Below, in pieces: positions 1 to 12,263 of a stretch of 64,000 nucleotides of DNA; within the stretch, counting starts at the first letter, position 1, and the number at the start of each line of letters is the position of its first letter. Source of the DNA: Mrakia gelida (lineage: Eukaryota > Basidiomycota > Tremellomycetes > Cystofilobasidiales > Mrakiaceae); NCBI GenBank assembly GCA_024345305.1, contig BRON01000008.1, positions 558,001 through 622,000 of the forward strand, in the 5' to 3' direction. Position numbers and translations under genes: made by a program. The notes under the pieces were generated by a model, which saw only the letters and a program-made list of their open reading frames with translations, did not search any database and was not told the origin of the DNA.

Positions 1-677
1 TCCTTCCCTGTCGACCAACGTCTGCCGTGCGTCGCGCCGTACGGACGACGACTTTTGTGTCGGGTTGGAGAGTCGGGAGGGGAGTAGGTGTGGGCTTTGA
101 GGGTTGTTGGGGAGGAGGGTGGGGAGGGGAAGGAGTTGAAGGGTTTGGTGGAGTGGAAGGGGAGGACTGAGGAGTTGGAGGGAGAGGAGGATCTGAGGGA
201 GGCAGGGGAACCGACAGAGACGGGAGGAGGGACGAAAGGTCAGCGTTTGAAGCCAGGGGAGCAAAAGATGCGCAAAAGCGAGGAGCGGGAGAGGGAGATG
301 AGGAGATGAAGATTTGGACGTACCTTTCACTAGGAGCGAAGAGCAGGTAGAGGGAGAGCAGGAGGAAGAACGTCGCGAGGAGCCAGGGAGTTGGGATGTC
401 GCGGAACGAGAACATTCCAAGTCCACCCTTGAACGGCGAGGGCATGTTGATCGCGGACGAGTACTGCGAGGGGAGAAAAGAACGGGTAGAGAAGAGAGAT
501 GAAGAAGGAAAGAAGGGAAAGGGAGAGTCAGCGACCTTTGTTTGAACGGTGTGAGCTCGAACGACGGGAGGGAGGGAAGCGAGATCGAGCGGCGTCGTCG
601 ACGAGCTCGCGCTCGCGAGAGCAGCTGTAGAGACTCACCTTGAAGCTTCCGAGGTGCAGTCGAATCACGATTCGCAT
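1..677 (-). CDS. Type II membrane protein, N-terminal part (cut by window edge)
   Basis: Only the N-terminal part is visible; the gene runs off the left edge. Three coding exons on the minus strand fit in frame: 677-639, 463-324 and 192-1. The introns have GTGAGT and GTACGT donors and CTGAC branch sites. The translation begins MRIVIRLHLGSFK, then a short lead, a single hydrophobic segment (WLLATFFLLLSLYLLF) and a Ser/Pro-rich stalk that turns basic (HKSRRPYGATHGRRW). That layout, a short cytosolic tail plus one signal anchor plus a low-complexity stem, is typical of Golgi type II enzymes such as glycosyltransferases, but no catalytic domain is in view, so the function stays open. An ATG at 445 (MPSPFKGG) is an alternative start. 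A further intron probably lies in the 5' leader (acceptor near 731, donor near 965). Sure that it is a gene; unsure of the start and family. Confidence 0.6.
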
Positions 678-2167
678 TTGGAGAAGGGTGAGGGGGGTTA
701 GGTGAAGGTTGGAGGTGAGGGAGCGGTTCTGGAAGAAGGAAGAGAGCGGTGAGGCGGAGCAAGAGAACAAAGGGTCAGCGCCTTGTCTTCCCTAGCTTCG
801 AAGGGCATCAAAAGCTATTGAGACCATCCGAACGCGACGGAAGTGTAGAGGAAGGGATAGATTGCAGACAGGGCAAGAGTCCCTGAGTGACTCGGAAGCG
901 AAAGATGGGACGAGGAACGAGGGACGAAGTGGTTTGGAAGGGAGAGGAACGAGAGGAACTCACAAGCTGAGGAGGGACGTGACTTTAAATGGAGGCGTCT
1001 GCGTGGTCTTTTTGGGCGTTCGTTTGCTAATTTGCTTCGATGAGGAGTTTGTTGGAGCGAGGGTGAAAGGTGAAGAGGAGTAGAGGGAAAAAGCCACTCG
1101 ATCTCTAGAGAGACGGGGAGGAGGGCGTGGGAGTGAGTGAAGGAGGGTGGGTTCCGTTGGAGTGATGGAGCTGAGCCGGATCCGTTCGCGCGATCGATCG
1201 TCTTGCTGATGGCTTTCGTCGAGGAGAGCGAAGAGCGAGGGTAGGAGAGGGTCGAAGGTAGGGGAGAGAAGGTGGGAAGCGAAGGATTTCGACTTGGGCG
1301 AGTTAAGCTTGGGGGGACTGGAAGGTCCGGATTGAGGGGAGGTCGGAGGGAGGGAGGAGCGGAGGAGGGAGATGAGAGGACGCGTTCAAGAGGAAGCTTT
1401 CGCTGTCGACCTGGGAGAGCTGAGAGAAGGAGGAGAGAGTCGAGCGAGAACGAAGACGAAAGGTGGGCTGATGGTGGTTGAGGAGGAGACTGGAAGGAAG
1501 AAGAAGAGAGGGATCAGAGGTACTCGAGAAGATCCTTCAAAGTTTGCAGGACGTCTGTCTCGAGCTTCCCCGGGGCTTCTCGTCCTGAGACGGCTAATTC
1601 GCTAAATTGAAACGCGTCGTTGGATCCAGTTCCTGGCCAGAGAGAAAGTTTGCAGATCTTGGCCTGTGTTTGGTCGATTTGGACCAGAAAGGGAAGTCAA
1701 AGGGCGAATATTCAAGCTCTGAACCCAGAACGACGTGTCTCACGCCCTTCCCCCACGCTTTGATGAGAGAGTTTGGTCCACAAAAGCGCCGTCCGGATTC
1801 CAACTGTAAAGTGGGAATCAACAAAACGTTTCGAGCCTTGCAGATCCTCCCACCGAAAGTTCTCAGAGCAAGACGAGCCTTCGACGACGGAGAGAAAATA
1901 CCGACGGATCTGCAGGATCAATCTCTTCCGTTGATTCCTTTTTGCTAGCTTCTCGCGGACCACATCGCTCGGAGGCATCCATCGTAGCAAGGGTTGGACG
2001 AGAATGACGCTCTGTTGATATCATTGAGGCCTTTTGAGTTCGTTGGGAGCTCACTCGTCGAAGGGGGTGAGTCGGAACGTCCTCTTTCGGCGACGACGAG
2101 GTCGACTTCCCCTCCTTCCTCACCGGACTCACCCCGAACGCCCACAACCTTCCTTTCCTCGAGTTTC
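678..2167. other. Intergenic region between divergent genes
   Basis: This holds the leader of the left-edge gene (minus; a probable leader intron about 731-965) and the promoter side of NRK1 (plus). Several frames stay open by chance in the GC-rich sequence, but none shows a splice pattern or protein-like composition I could defend. No tRNA or repeat was seen. Confidence 0.4.
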
Positions 2168-3696
2168 ATGTGCTCGTCATCGGCTCCCAGCAAGAAGCGT
2201 CGGGTGCTCATAGGTGTCGGGTGAGTTTCAGCCTCCAGCATCAAAAGGGAAAGGGCAGCTCGGTCGAAGGCCAGGAAAGTTGACCTGTTCGCGCACCTCC
2301 TTCCTTCTTCCTTCTTCTAGAGGAGCCAGCAACTCGGGCAAGACGACTCTCGCTAAGCACCTTCATCGGCTACTCAAGAACTCTACCATCATCCATTTAG
2401 ATGACTTTGCCCCAGTTCGTTCTCCGTTCTTCCAGCTCTCGATCCTCAACCCTTCGCCTTCATCTCCTCGCTCATCGTCCTTTCCGTTCTTTCCCACTTT
2501 CACGCTCAGCCACAAAGCGATATACCTTACTCTCCACTCTACCCCGACCTTCAAGATTGGGATACACCAGCAACAGCTCTGGAATGGCCTCTCCTGCGTT
2601 CGACGATAGCTCACTTTAAGTCGACCGGTCAGCTCCCCGACGAACATCGCTCGCACGACGCTCTCAACAAGGCTAGCGATCTGGGGACTGGCTCGTTCGA
2701 GGACACGGCTCTTCTGCTAGTCAAGGATATCGAGGCTTGGGAGAAGGAGCTAGGGGAGGAGGTGGAGTGGGCCATCTTGGATGGGTTCTTGCTGTTCTGG
2801 GATCCAGTGCGTCCCTTCCTTCCTTCGTTGAGCTCGTTCAAAGATCACAAACTGACTTCGACCCTTCCTTCTTCGCTCTTCTAGGAGGTCCTAGCACAAC
2901 TAGACCTTCGAATCTTCCTTCGCGTACCCTATCAAACGCTCAAAACAAGAAGAGAAGCTCGTCAAGTCTACGTAACCCAAAGTGAGCTTTCCCCAAACCA
3001 ACTTCCTCCTCCTTCCTTTTCCTCGAGGAAGGGCCTCGCCCGCCTTCCCTTTTAACCCGACAAAGGGAAACCTTTTCTTATCGCTATCTTCCGTTCTCCT
3101 GTCGAGCTGTTCAGTATCAGAAACCACCCTTAGCTCACGCTTCTTTGCTCGCTTCTTTCTTCTTCCTCCTCCTTCCACCCAACCTTCGCCTCATCCGCCC
3201 TTGTCTCGTCCTGCTCGCTGCTCCGCTCCGTCCCTTCCCCTTCCCCAATTCGAGCCCAATCAACCGCTGCAGCTGGAGAGATCTGGACGGATCCACCAAA
3301 CTAGTTCGTCCCACTTTTCCCCTTGCCTTCTCTCCCCTTCGCTCGTTCGACTTCGACCGACGACCCTCGCAACGTCGTCTCGTCCCACCCACCACAACTC
3401 CCGCTGACTCCGACTCCCACCCCCCACTCGATTCTCTTTTTCGCCCCAACAGTTTCGATCAAATCGTCTACCCAGCCTACGTCCTCGCTCACACCTCCAT
3501 CTTCACCACTCCCTCGTCGTCCCACCTCTCGCCAGAAGAACGCGTCGAGTCCTCTCCTCCCTCACCGTCTTGGACGAACTCGCGGAAGGAAGGTGGGGAG
3601 GCGCTGGTGGTGATAGAACCCAAGATCGGGGACGAGGGCATGGGGGAGGCGCTGGTGAAAGTGCTGGAGGAGTTAAAGGGGTGGTGTCTGGAGTGA
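2168..3696 (+). CDS. NRK1: Nicotinamide riboside kinase
   Basis: Six exons join in frame to 271 aa: 2168-2220, 2321-2414, 2510-2806, 2885-2981, 3273-3303, 3453-3696. The protein phosphorylates nicotinamide riboside (and probably the nicotinic acid form) to the mononucleotide, a salvage route to NAD+, in the cytosol. Seen in the sequence: a P-loop GVGGASNSGKTT split by intron 1 (about residues 16-28), the IHLDDFAP acidic motif, LQDWDTPATALEWP, a conserved DGFLLFWDP strand, an Arg-rich lid (LKTRREARQVY) and DPPNYFDQIVYPAYV. Length and motif order match fungal Nrk1. Two introns use GTTCGT donors instead of GTGAGT; the frame and the family alignment require both. The ATG chosen lies 16 codons before the P-loop and no better upstream start is in frame. 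Confidence 0.93.
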
Positions 3697-4385
3697 GCGG
3701 AGGAGGGACGGAGGATGTGAGGTGAGCACGACTCGAGCGAAAGAGCGAGCGTGGGAGGAAAGGAGGTAGATCTTAGTGGTTCCGAGGTTGGTTAGATATG
3801 TTTTAGATTCCCCTTATATAGATTCGCTTGTTCGACTCTCCCTCTCTCTCTTTCTCCCACCCAGCGGAAGGCAAAGGATTGTAGTTCGCATCGAAACGCG
3901 CGTCGTCAAAGAAGAGAAGAGAATCTAGGGTAGGGTAGGGGTCGAGTCGAGCCGAGAACTGAAGCAAGTAGGTAAGAGCAAAGGCGAAGGAATATAAGGG
4001 GAGCAAAAGGATCGAAGGGAAGCATCTAGGCTGAAAGGTAGGGAGCGCTGAACGTCGAACGAACGACGATGACGAGACGAAAGAGGAGGGCCCGAGAAAA
4101 ATAAGAAAGCAAAGGCGAAGCAGAGGAGGGTGTATGTATGTACCAGAATATATTAGGAACTAAGGAAGAAGGGTGAAGGCTCTACCAAGGTGGGATACAA
4201 AAAAAGGGGAAAAGGGGAGCTCGAGGCGACGAGCGAACGAGAAGGGAAGGAGGTTATGCAAGTGATGAGGGGAGGGTACAACACGTATGAGTGTGAGCGA
4301 AAGAAAAAATGCAGGGGTTGGATCCGATCGGGAGCGAGAAGGGAAGGGAAAGGGAAGAGTCGAGTCGAGCGAGCAAGCACGGTCA
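3697..4385. other. Convergent 3' intergenic region
   Basis: The 3' ends of NRK1 (plus) and the GT90 gene (minus) meet here. The sequence holds only short non-coding frames and purine/pyrimidine-biased stretches; no gene or RNA feature is recognised. Confidence 0.5.
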
Positions 4386-7300
4386 TCAAGGATGATCGGG
4401 GTGCTCCTCGATGAGGTACTCTGCTTCTGAGGGGTCGTCAGCGAGGAGTCGAGCCCACTCGAGGTAGAGTCGGAACATGTAGGCGGTCTGAAGAGGGGAG
4501 AGCGAAGGAGGCGAGTCGGTCAGTTTGAGCGACGAGCAGGCAGGGACGACGAGACAAGACGAGAGAACGCACCATATCCTCCCTCCTCCAGTGCGTCAAA
4601 CTCCACTCCCTCCCAGCCTCGGCGATGGCTCGAGCGACGTCGTTTTCTCCGGGGTGTTGGTCTCGATCTCCTTGAAACTGCGAATGAGAAAAGAGACGAA
4701 ACAAGTCGAAACGGGAGGCGTCAGTTTCGTTTCGCGACGCTGGTCTCGAGACGTCAGGCAGGAGAAGAATAAGGTTCGACTCACGAAAGACATGATGTCG
4801 TAGAGATCATCGTAGTCGACCTTGACGGGAACGTAGTGAACCCAAGGCTGGATACGATCGTTCCACCACTCGGGGTAGATGGTCGATTTGAGGACGAGAG
4901 CGTTGGAGTTGAGGAGTCGTTTGAAACGAGCTGACCAGGCGTTTCCGTCCTAACGAGCATTGAGGGAAGAACGAGAGTCAGTGAGAGAGATAGAGAAAAG
5001 GGTAGAGGAGGGTCGAAGGAGAAAGGAGACAGGGAGAACGCGTGAGGCGAGTTGAGACGAGGCAAGGAGAGAAGACTCACGATGTCGAGGATGTACTTGT
5101 AGTGGTTCTCGTGGTCGAAGGTGGTGACAGGTCGGAAGGTGAGCTCTCGAGTGACATCGTCGCCTGAGTGAAACGAAGGGAGAGGGAGGGAGGGAGGTCA
5201 GTTCGATGCACGAAGACGCGTCGAGAGTCGAACCGAAAGCTCGACAAATAAGAGAGAGCAGGAGATAGAACGAACAGGTTCCGTCTTCTTGGTCACATTC
5301 TGCAACATCAAAGCAAACATTGAAGAGAGCGGAGTCAGCCACGCTGCGAAGGAACAAGCCAAGCATCGCACGTCGACGCGAAGGACAGAAAGAGAAAGCT
5401 CGACTCACGAATCGCCTGATAAGCCAACCCAACATCCAACAACCTCTCGTTCAACTGCCCCTGCTGAATCCCCAGCAGCACATCCTCCATGCTCAAATCC
5501 GTCTTGCTCCCAAACGTCTTGGCCCTCTTCTCCTCCTCCCTTCGTACTCGACTCCTCCTTCGATCAGCCCCCTCCCTCTCCTCCTCAGCCTCGTCCGACC
5601 TTCCTCCGTCCCCGTTGGCTTCGAGAGCGGAGAGAGCGAGTGCGATAGTTCGAGGAGGAGGGATGACCTCGACGATGTTCTCGAGTTCGTAGGAAGCGAG
5701 GCGAGCGAGACGAGCTCGATGGGAGGAACGCCAGGGAGTGGTGGAGGTGTACTGCATGCCGGTGTTTCGACCTCGCTGGAAGGAGAGGAACGAGGTGGAG
5801 AAGAGGAGGAGAGAAGAGACGGTCAGCGAGAAGACGATGGACGCGAGGTGAGGTGCGAGAAAGACGCGTCGACGACGACGAGTTCTGCGTCTCGGCTCTC
5901 TCGTTCCGGCCACACCTCCTTCCTAGAGAAAGACTGAACGAGCCACTCACCCAAAGCAACCTCCCCTCCTCCTTCTCATTCCAGTGCAACGCTCCCTCCG
6001 GCTCACTCCACTGCTCGATAGGAATCACGAGGATATCGGAGTGAAGGTTCGTCTTGCTAAGACTGAAGATGGGCATCAACACCGCGCTCGGTTCCGGTTC
6101 CCTCCCCGCCGTCGTTCCATGGAGAGGGATGATATCCGGATGAGCGCAGATGTCCATGAGGGAGGTGAGGTCGGCGATGAATGACTTGGGCTTTCCGGCG
6201 TGAGGGAAAGGAGGAGTGAGGAGGGAGGCTGGATCGGGGAGAGGAGCGTGGTAGTGAGGAGGGATGATCGTGATGGGAGGTGGGAGATCCGGTAGAGGGT
6301 TGGTCGAGGAGGTGTTGGAGGAAGGGTGGGAGTCGAGAGTTGAGGGAGGGAAGGAAGCTGGAGGGTGGTCGGGAGGAGGGAGGAGGGAGATGGCTTGGGC
6401 GAGGGTTTGGTTGTAGAGGTTCGAGCCGGGAGGGCAAGCTGCTGCCCAGCCGGTGAAGGGTCGGTCGGCTTCGTCGTTGGGATCGAAGTCTGTAGAACGG
6501 GACGAAGTGGGGAGCAAAGGGTCAGTCTTCTCGTCTCGTCGTGCGTTTCGATCTGGTTCGTCCTCGAGACGCGTCTCTCAATTTCTCCCTCTTCTCAACC
6601 TTTTCCGAACTGAGAAGAATAAAGGTCGTCTGAACTCACACTCTCCCTCCTCATCCAAAGCCTTCAGCTCCTCCAAATGGTTCCAGCTCACAAACTGCGT
6701 CGGCACGTCGTGGATACTGAGGACGGCGACGAAGTCGGGAATCCACTGAGCGACGTCCTTGATGAAGTCGAACTGTCCCTGAGCTCGAGCCTGAGATCCG
6801 TAGTACTTCTCCTTGTCGAAGTTCTCGTGATCCTCGGTGAGGACTCCAGAGAGAACCGAGAGGGAGAAGGTCGAGTCGAGGGTTTGGAGGTGGGCGATTC
6901 GAGCGCGCTGTGGGTGTGTGTTCGAGGGCGAGAGGTGAGGTGAGACGTGTTCGATTTGGTGTCGAGGACGGGATTGTGTGGTCGGAGTGGGAAAGATAGG
7001 GGAAGATAGGGGGAGGGAAGAGGTTCGATGAACAGCAAAGAAAGGACCGAAGAGGGGTCGTTGCGGGGAGGAGAGGGAAAGAAGGGGAGGGGCGTGTGTG
7101 AGCTTCGATCCTTTTTCTCGTTCCTCTCTTCGTTCGAGGGTCGACTGGAAAAAGGGTGTGATGAACGTACGAGGGTTTCAGGCGAGAAGCCTCTAAACGG
7201 ACCTAGATCCTTCATGATCCTGTCGTACTCGTCTGGGAGGGGAACGTTGTGCTCTCTGTAAGAAAGCGAGACAGCCATCCAAAACAACCGACCGAGCAAG

Positions 7301-7988
7301 AAAGTCAGCCGTCGGCTCTTGTAAAGGAGAGCTCGAGCTCTCCCCTTCCCTTCTGCCTTCCTTCCCTCGCTCGCGGTTCGTTCCTTCGCGCTCGTTCTAC
7401 CAAGACGAGAAGGAGATGAAGAGAGTTCACTCACTGTATATACGTCCACCAGTGATCGAACCCTTTGGGAGGGTTCCTGCCTCGATTCCTCCTCTTGTAC
7501 TCCTCGACGGCTTGGACGAAGTCCCTGCTCTGCCTCGCCTTCTTGTCCTCCCATTCGACCTTGGATGACTCGATGAGCTGATGAATGGGATGACGCTGAG
7601 CTGAGATGTTCATGTTGACCTGGAGGAGTCCGTTGACGATAGGATGCTTCCCGTGAGGGATTCGAGCTGCACCTCCTCCTCCAGCTGCTTGTTTGGCGGC
7701 TCCTCCTCCTTTCGTCGGTCCCTCGTCGATGGTAGGAGGATAAGGAGTACCCTGCGACTCGGGAGTGTATGGTGGAGGGGGTTCTGAAGGAGTGGGAGCT
7801 GGTGGTGGAGGTGAGGAGTAGATGAGGGACGATATCGGAGGGAGGGAAGATAACGACGAAAGGAGGGAGAGTGAGAGGAAGACCAGGATCGCGAGAGGGA
7901 GAACTCGTCGAAGGAAAGGTCCTCGATTCGGAGGAAGACCGGACGAGGAAGAAGGGAGGGAGGTGTATCCGTTGTTGTAGGCGACCAT
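4386..7988 (-). CDS. GT90 (CAP10-like) glycosyltransferase
   Basis: Ten exons give 763 aa: 7988-7435, 7255-7171, 6907-6640, 6489-5951, 5775-5409, 5299-5276, 5163-5081, 4949-4785, 4677-4573, 4487-4386; all phases agree. The N-terminus is cytosolic (MVAYNNGYTSLPSSSSG), followed by one hydrophobic anchor near residues 29-50 and a Pro-rich stem, as in a Golgi type II enzyme. The C-terminal domain is the GT90/CAP10 fold: WWTYIQEHNVPLPDEYDRI, then HENHYKYILDIDGNAWSAR, then LLNSNALVLKSTIYPEWW, and an AGREWSLTHWRREDM helix. Characterised relatives (Cryptococcus Cap10, Cxt1) include a beta-1,2-xylosyltransferase acting on capsule polysaccharide and glycolipids. The donor and acceptor here cannot be read from sequence. 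Exon 6 is only 24 nt. A low-complexity insert (about residues 325-400 and 480-560) makes it longer than minimal family members. Confidence 0.93.
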
Positions 7989-9730
7989 CTTCAGAGGAGG
8001 GGAGGGGAGGTGGTGAGAAGCTGAAAGGGGAGGGAAGGGAGGGAAGAGGTTGTTGGGAGGCGATCGAGACTTGTCGTTTTCCTTTGGTCGTCGCGTTTTG
8101 TCGTGAAAGGAACCAGCTCGGTCCTAGAAGAGAGAGGTGGAGAAGAAGGTGGGAGGGGAGAGAAGAGATCTCGCGTTCAAACGAGAGAGCTCACGGCAAG
8201 GGGAGGAGTCGGCAAGAAAGGGAGAGGAGCGTGCTAGTTGGACAGGAAAGGACAGAAGGTTCATGAAGAGGAAGTCGCGTCTCACCCAAGAGATTCAGAT
8301 CGCACAGTCCATTCAAAAAATCTCCGCTTTTGGAAAAGGACCTTGATCTCTACATCTAGCCTTTGTTCTCGCTCTCGACTCTGCTAGCTCTGAAGTTTTT
8401 TCACTGCTCGCGAGAACAAGAGAACAAAGAGCGAGACACGGTCGAACAACCGATGAGCGAGCGAGAGCAACCCCGACTCCATCTCGCCCTCCTCGAACCT
8501 TCTACAGCTCAGCGATGATGGGGTGGAAAGGGAAGAGCTACAGATAGGGGGCCTCGAATTCTCTTCATCAACCTTCTCCCCCTCCATCGGCGTTTGCGAA
8601 CGAGGTGTCACTCTGAACGGCAAGCTAAGCACGAAGGTTGAAGAGACGTCGACTCGACTCGACGTACGAGAGAGCGAGCCTGTCCATCTCTCGTTTCTCT
8701 CTAGTCTGGCTGGCTTAATCGCACAAGGTGAAAGCCTGATTCGCAAGCGCTCTATCTGAGCGTGAGTGAACAGGAAGGCCCGATCTCTGGAAAGGAAAGG
8801 ACTTTAAGAGCTGAGAGCGGCGTGCCGACGACGCGACTTTGCTCGCTCGCCCTCGCTCGCCCTCTCTTCACTCGTTCTCTCCCATCTCCTTCCCGTCCCA
8901 TCTTCACATCCGAGAACAGAAGTTCCCGATTCCAGGATTCGAGCAAAGAGATCCCAGCCAAGATGAAGTCGGAAGTCGCTGCGAAAGAGACGGGAAGGAG
9001 AAACGGGAGGGACGGGAAGCAATTCCAACAAGATGGGACGAGCCGACGCGACGAGGCGTTCCCGGGAGGGAAATCTATCTGCTACAGACGTCTTTCATCA
9101 CAGACGATATGAGTCAGTAAGGGCTGTCTGTTTTGGTAGAGAAGAGGGAATGAGCCAGCCGTGGATGCTCTCGTGAGAATGACGACGTCACGCGTCGACG
9201 GCGTTGCTATGATCTTTCGCTGGTTCTCTTCACCTCTGCTGTCTCGAAATTGATCTCGACTAGAGCGAAAGCGGTTCAGTTCGTTTCGAATTACGATAAA
9301 AAGTATACAGTAGATTATGGAGAAACGCAGATGACGAGAAGAAACGCCGCGTCGCGTCCCCCTTCGACGACACGCGCCTCTTTCCTCCGTCTTCTTCCGT
9401 GAGCTCACCCAGTTCTTCTCAAAAAAACTTCTCCGAATAGCTGCTCTCCTCGCCCAGCTCCGAGCCCTGTACAAGAAGTAAAGGCCGTCGAGGAGATTGC
9501 GGGAGGAACGCGTCCGAGCGAGCACAAAGTTGTAGAAAGCAGGCTAGATCTTCGCTTATCAGGAGCACAGGATTTTTTTGATGTAAACTGGTATCATCCA
9601 CCCGCACAATCTTTTTCTCGCAAGTGTCTCGACGCCAGGATATATAAGAGAACAAAGAATCATGCTCGACGAAAAACTCGACTCGTCTCCGTCCGACCTC
9701 TCGCTGATCGATCCCACTCGGTTCCAACCT
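7989..9730. other. Long intergenic region upstream of the GT90 gene
   Basis: About 1.7 kb lies between the GT90 start and the 3' end of the MYND gene. A GTGAGC/CTAG pair near 8190-8120 on the minus strand could be a leader intron of the GT90 gene. Frames up to about 147 codons occur, but none has a supporting splice pattern or recognisable composition. No RNA gene was found. Confidence 0.4.
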
Positions 9731-11184
9731 TCACCAGATGGGAGCTCGGCACGTCTTCTTGTGCTCCTTCCAGTGAGCTTTTTGGTGATCTGAAAAAGCA
9801 GAAGGGGTGACGACGGAGCGAGAACGCGAGTCAGGTCTCGTTTGTTCAACGACGACGGAAAGACGAAGGTGACGAAAGCAGCTCGAGAAAGAGCGAAGAG
9901 GCAGATAGAAGGAGTTTAAGACTGACCTCTGGAGCAGTATCGAACTGCTCTGCACTGGAGGGAAGAGGAGTAGAGGCGAGAGTCAGCGAGCGAGAACACG
10001 AAAGGAACGGAAACGGACGCGTCGAACGTACTCGTCCACAAGCCATCATCTCCGTCCCTTTCTTTTGCTTCCTACAATCTCCTAGTCCTTTCCTCGCTTT
10101 GCAGCTCAGCCATGACCAGCCTCCTGGGAAGGACTTCCTCTCCTTGATCCAACTCTGACGTAGATCCTTTCCCTCGACGAGAGCCTTCACCCGCACCAAC
10201 GCTTCCTTCAATTCGCGCACCTCCGTCTCCACGTCGGCAGGCATCGAAGACGGAGGTGATGAGAGAACTTTGTGGAGGTTCTCGAGATCCTGAAGTAGGA
10301 GGAGTGCCGTGGAAGACTGAAGGACAGGGGTGAAGGAGGAAGCCGACGACGAGAAAAAGACGAGGGCCTTCACGACCTCGAAGGCGAAGACGAGGTTTCC
10401 GTTCATTTTGTCAAGCAGATCCCAGTTCGCCTACCGATCGAAAATAAGGTCAGCTCGTTCTGGATCCATTATCACCCAGGGAGGAGGGCTGGAAAGGCAG
10501 AGAGAAGAGACGAGCGAGCGAGACTCACCTCGAAACGATGATTAAATCTGAAGATCAGAGCACGAGTTCGAAAGCTCAAGAACTCCATAGCGTCCAGGAG
10601 GAGACTGCGGTCTGGGTCCAGCTCCTTGACGTAGCGGCAGAGATCTGGCTGACCCTGTATAATCCAGAGGATCGCGAAGACGTGGTCGTCGGGCCAATGA
10701 GTCAAGTTCCAGGTTGGACGACGCGAGACACTGGCTGCTCGAAAGGCGGCGATGAAAGCCGGAAGATGGAAGTGACAGAACGTGGACTAGACGATGAAGT
10801 TTCAGAGAGAGAGAAAAGCGAGTCAGAACCACGGGAAGGGACAGGAGGAGGTGAACGAGCGACTTGCCATCAAAGGAAAACGGTCCTCCTCCGTCATGTC
10901 CATGAGATCGATTATCTGGACGCGTGAATCAGGATAGACAGTCAGTAGAGGTCTGCATATTGTCATAGAGAAGCAAGACTTACGATCTGGCTAGTCTCCT
11001 CTATCCGTTGATGAGCCTTCTGAAGCTTGGGATCAAGAAGCGCCTCTTCATCGACGGTGGTTGGAGGATACGCACAAGCGGCTTCGAGGAGAACGAGGGG
11101 TTGAATGTCGGAGATGAACTGAGCGTAGGTATGATTGACGCATCCGAAAAGCTCTGCGAGCTTCGAAACGGTGATCTTGGTCAT
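9731..11184 (-). CDS. MYND-type zinc finger protein
   Basis: Six exons give 330 aa: 11184-10984, 10915-10868, 10786-10529, 10430-10032, 9954-9927, 9789-9731. The N-terminal 250 residues are helical (for example HFHLPAFIAAFRAASV and PDDHVFAILWIIQGQ) and not recognised. The C-terminus is a MYND finger: CRKQKKGTEMMACGRC, then RAVRYCSRDHQKAHW, then KEHKKTC, ending a few residues later. MYND domains usually bind proline-rich partners. Oddities: the usual CxxC at the start of the finger reads C-R-K-Q, and the Cys of the usual CQ motif is His (DHQ), so zinc ligation may be altered. Intron 2 (10787-10867) has a GC donor (GCAAGT). The gene is divergent from HRI1 with 129 bp between the start codons. 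Confidence 0.85.
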
Positions 11185-11313
11185 GGATGAGAGGTGGGAG
11201 AAGTGATGAAAGGTGGAGGAAGGAAGCAAGGTCGAGCTCGTCCTTCGCTTTTCGACTCCCTCGTTCTGACTCCGTCGCCTCCTTCCCAACGGTCACCAAC
11301 GAGAGATCTCGAC

Positions 11314-12263
11314 ATGTCTTCAGCTCCTCTTAAGGTTAGCTTACTCCTCTCTTGGCCGTCGTTGCCCAAAATGTCCTTGAAACTGACGCAAACGCTCCGC
11401 TCCCTGACCAGACCTCAACCGCCTTCCTATCGACTCGCATCTCCATCGCATGGCTTCCCGACCCTCCCTCCGAACCTACAGACACTCTCGTCCTCACGGG
11501 AACCAAGTACTACGTCGATCTTCGTACCCTGAAGGAAGATGGATCTCTGGATTGGGGGATGGCAGGCGTGAAGGAGTTGGTAGGAGGAACGAAGGGTGAG
11601 CTCGAGCTCACTTCCTCTCCCTCCCTTCTCTCTCACTTTCCTTACCCTCGTCGTCACTCTCGTGCACTCACACTCTTCTCGACGTCTTTCACATCGACAG
11701 AGAAACCCATCGCTCGCTTCACCAACATCCTCGACTCTCACCTCCCCTCCTCGAGCTCATCCAACCCAACGGCCTCCTCCGCCGACCCATCCTCCTCGTC
11801 CAGCGCTCCTCCTCCTCCCCTCCCCGACGAAGGTGCATTCTCCCTCCTTCCCTCGGGAAACACCCTCGAAGCAGGAACTATGGTCAACCCAGCAACCTCC
11901 CTACCTCAACTCTACGAAGAGGAGTGGGCCCCTGTACCCGTACCTCGAGGTGAGGACGTCCTTATCTTGCAGTCCGTCTCGTCGAGTTTGGGACAGGCCT
12001 TCGTGGGAGTTTGCGGGAAGTGGGCGCTGGGAGTCTACGAGACGAAAGACGGAGGGTATGGAGGGTGGAAGGCGAATAAGGAAGGTGATATTTGGACGTT
12101 GGTGTGGAGTTTGGGAGAGGAGAAGGTTGGTTGGGTTGGAGAGGAGGTGGAGGAGTGGACGACGGTGAGCTCGAGTTGGAGGGAGGGAGACGAGGTTGAT
12201 TGGGCTGGGAGAAGCTGGAAGGTGCTGGAGCATAGCTTGATGGGCGAGGGGAGACCGAAGTAG
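11314..12263 (+). CDS. HRI1: HRI1 family protein
   Basis: Three exons (11314-11334, 11412-11595, 11701-12263) give 255 aa. The first exon encodes only MSSAPLK. The reading frame then shows STRISIAWLPDPPSEPTDTL, VLTGTKYYVDLR and SLDWGMAGVKEL, and later EEEWAPVP and VCGKWALGVYETKDGG. This two-lipocalin-like-domain pattern matches fungal Hri1, a small cytosolic/nuclear protein of unknown biochemical role reported to interact with Hrr25 and Sec72 in yeast. The 105-nt second intron keeps the frame if retained; it has a good GTGAGC donor and CGACAG acceptor but no clear CTGAC, so retention is possible. An acidic/Ser-rich linker joins the two halves. Confidence 0.8.

Noticed and set aside
5320..5937. 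Long plus-strand frame inside the GT90 gene
   Set aside because: Shadow of the minus-strand coding exons, which carry the family motifs and correct splice phases.
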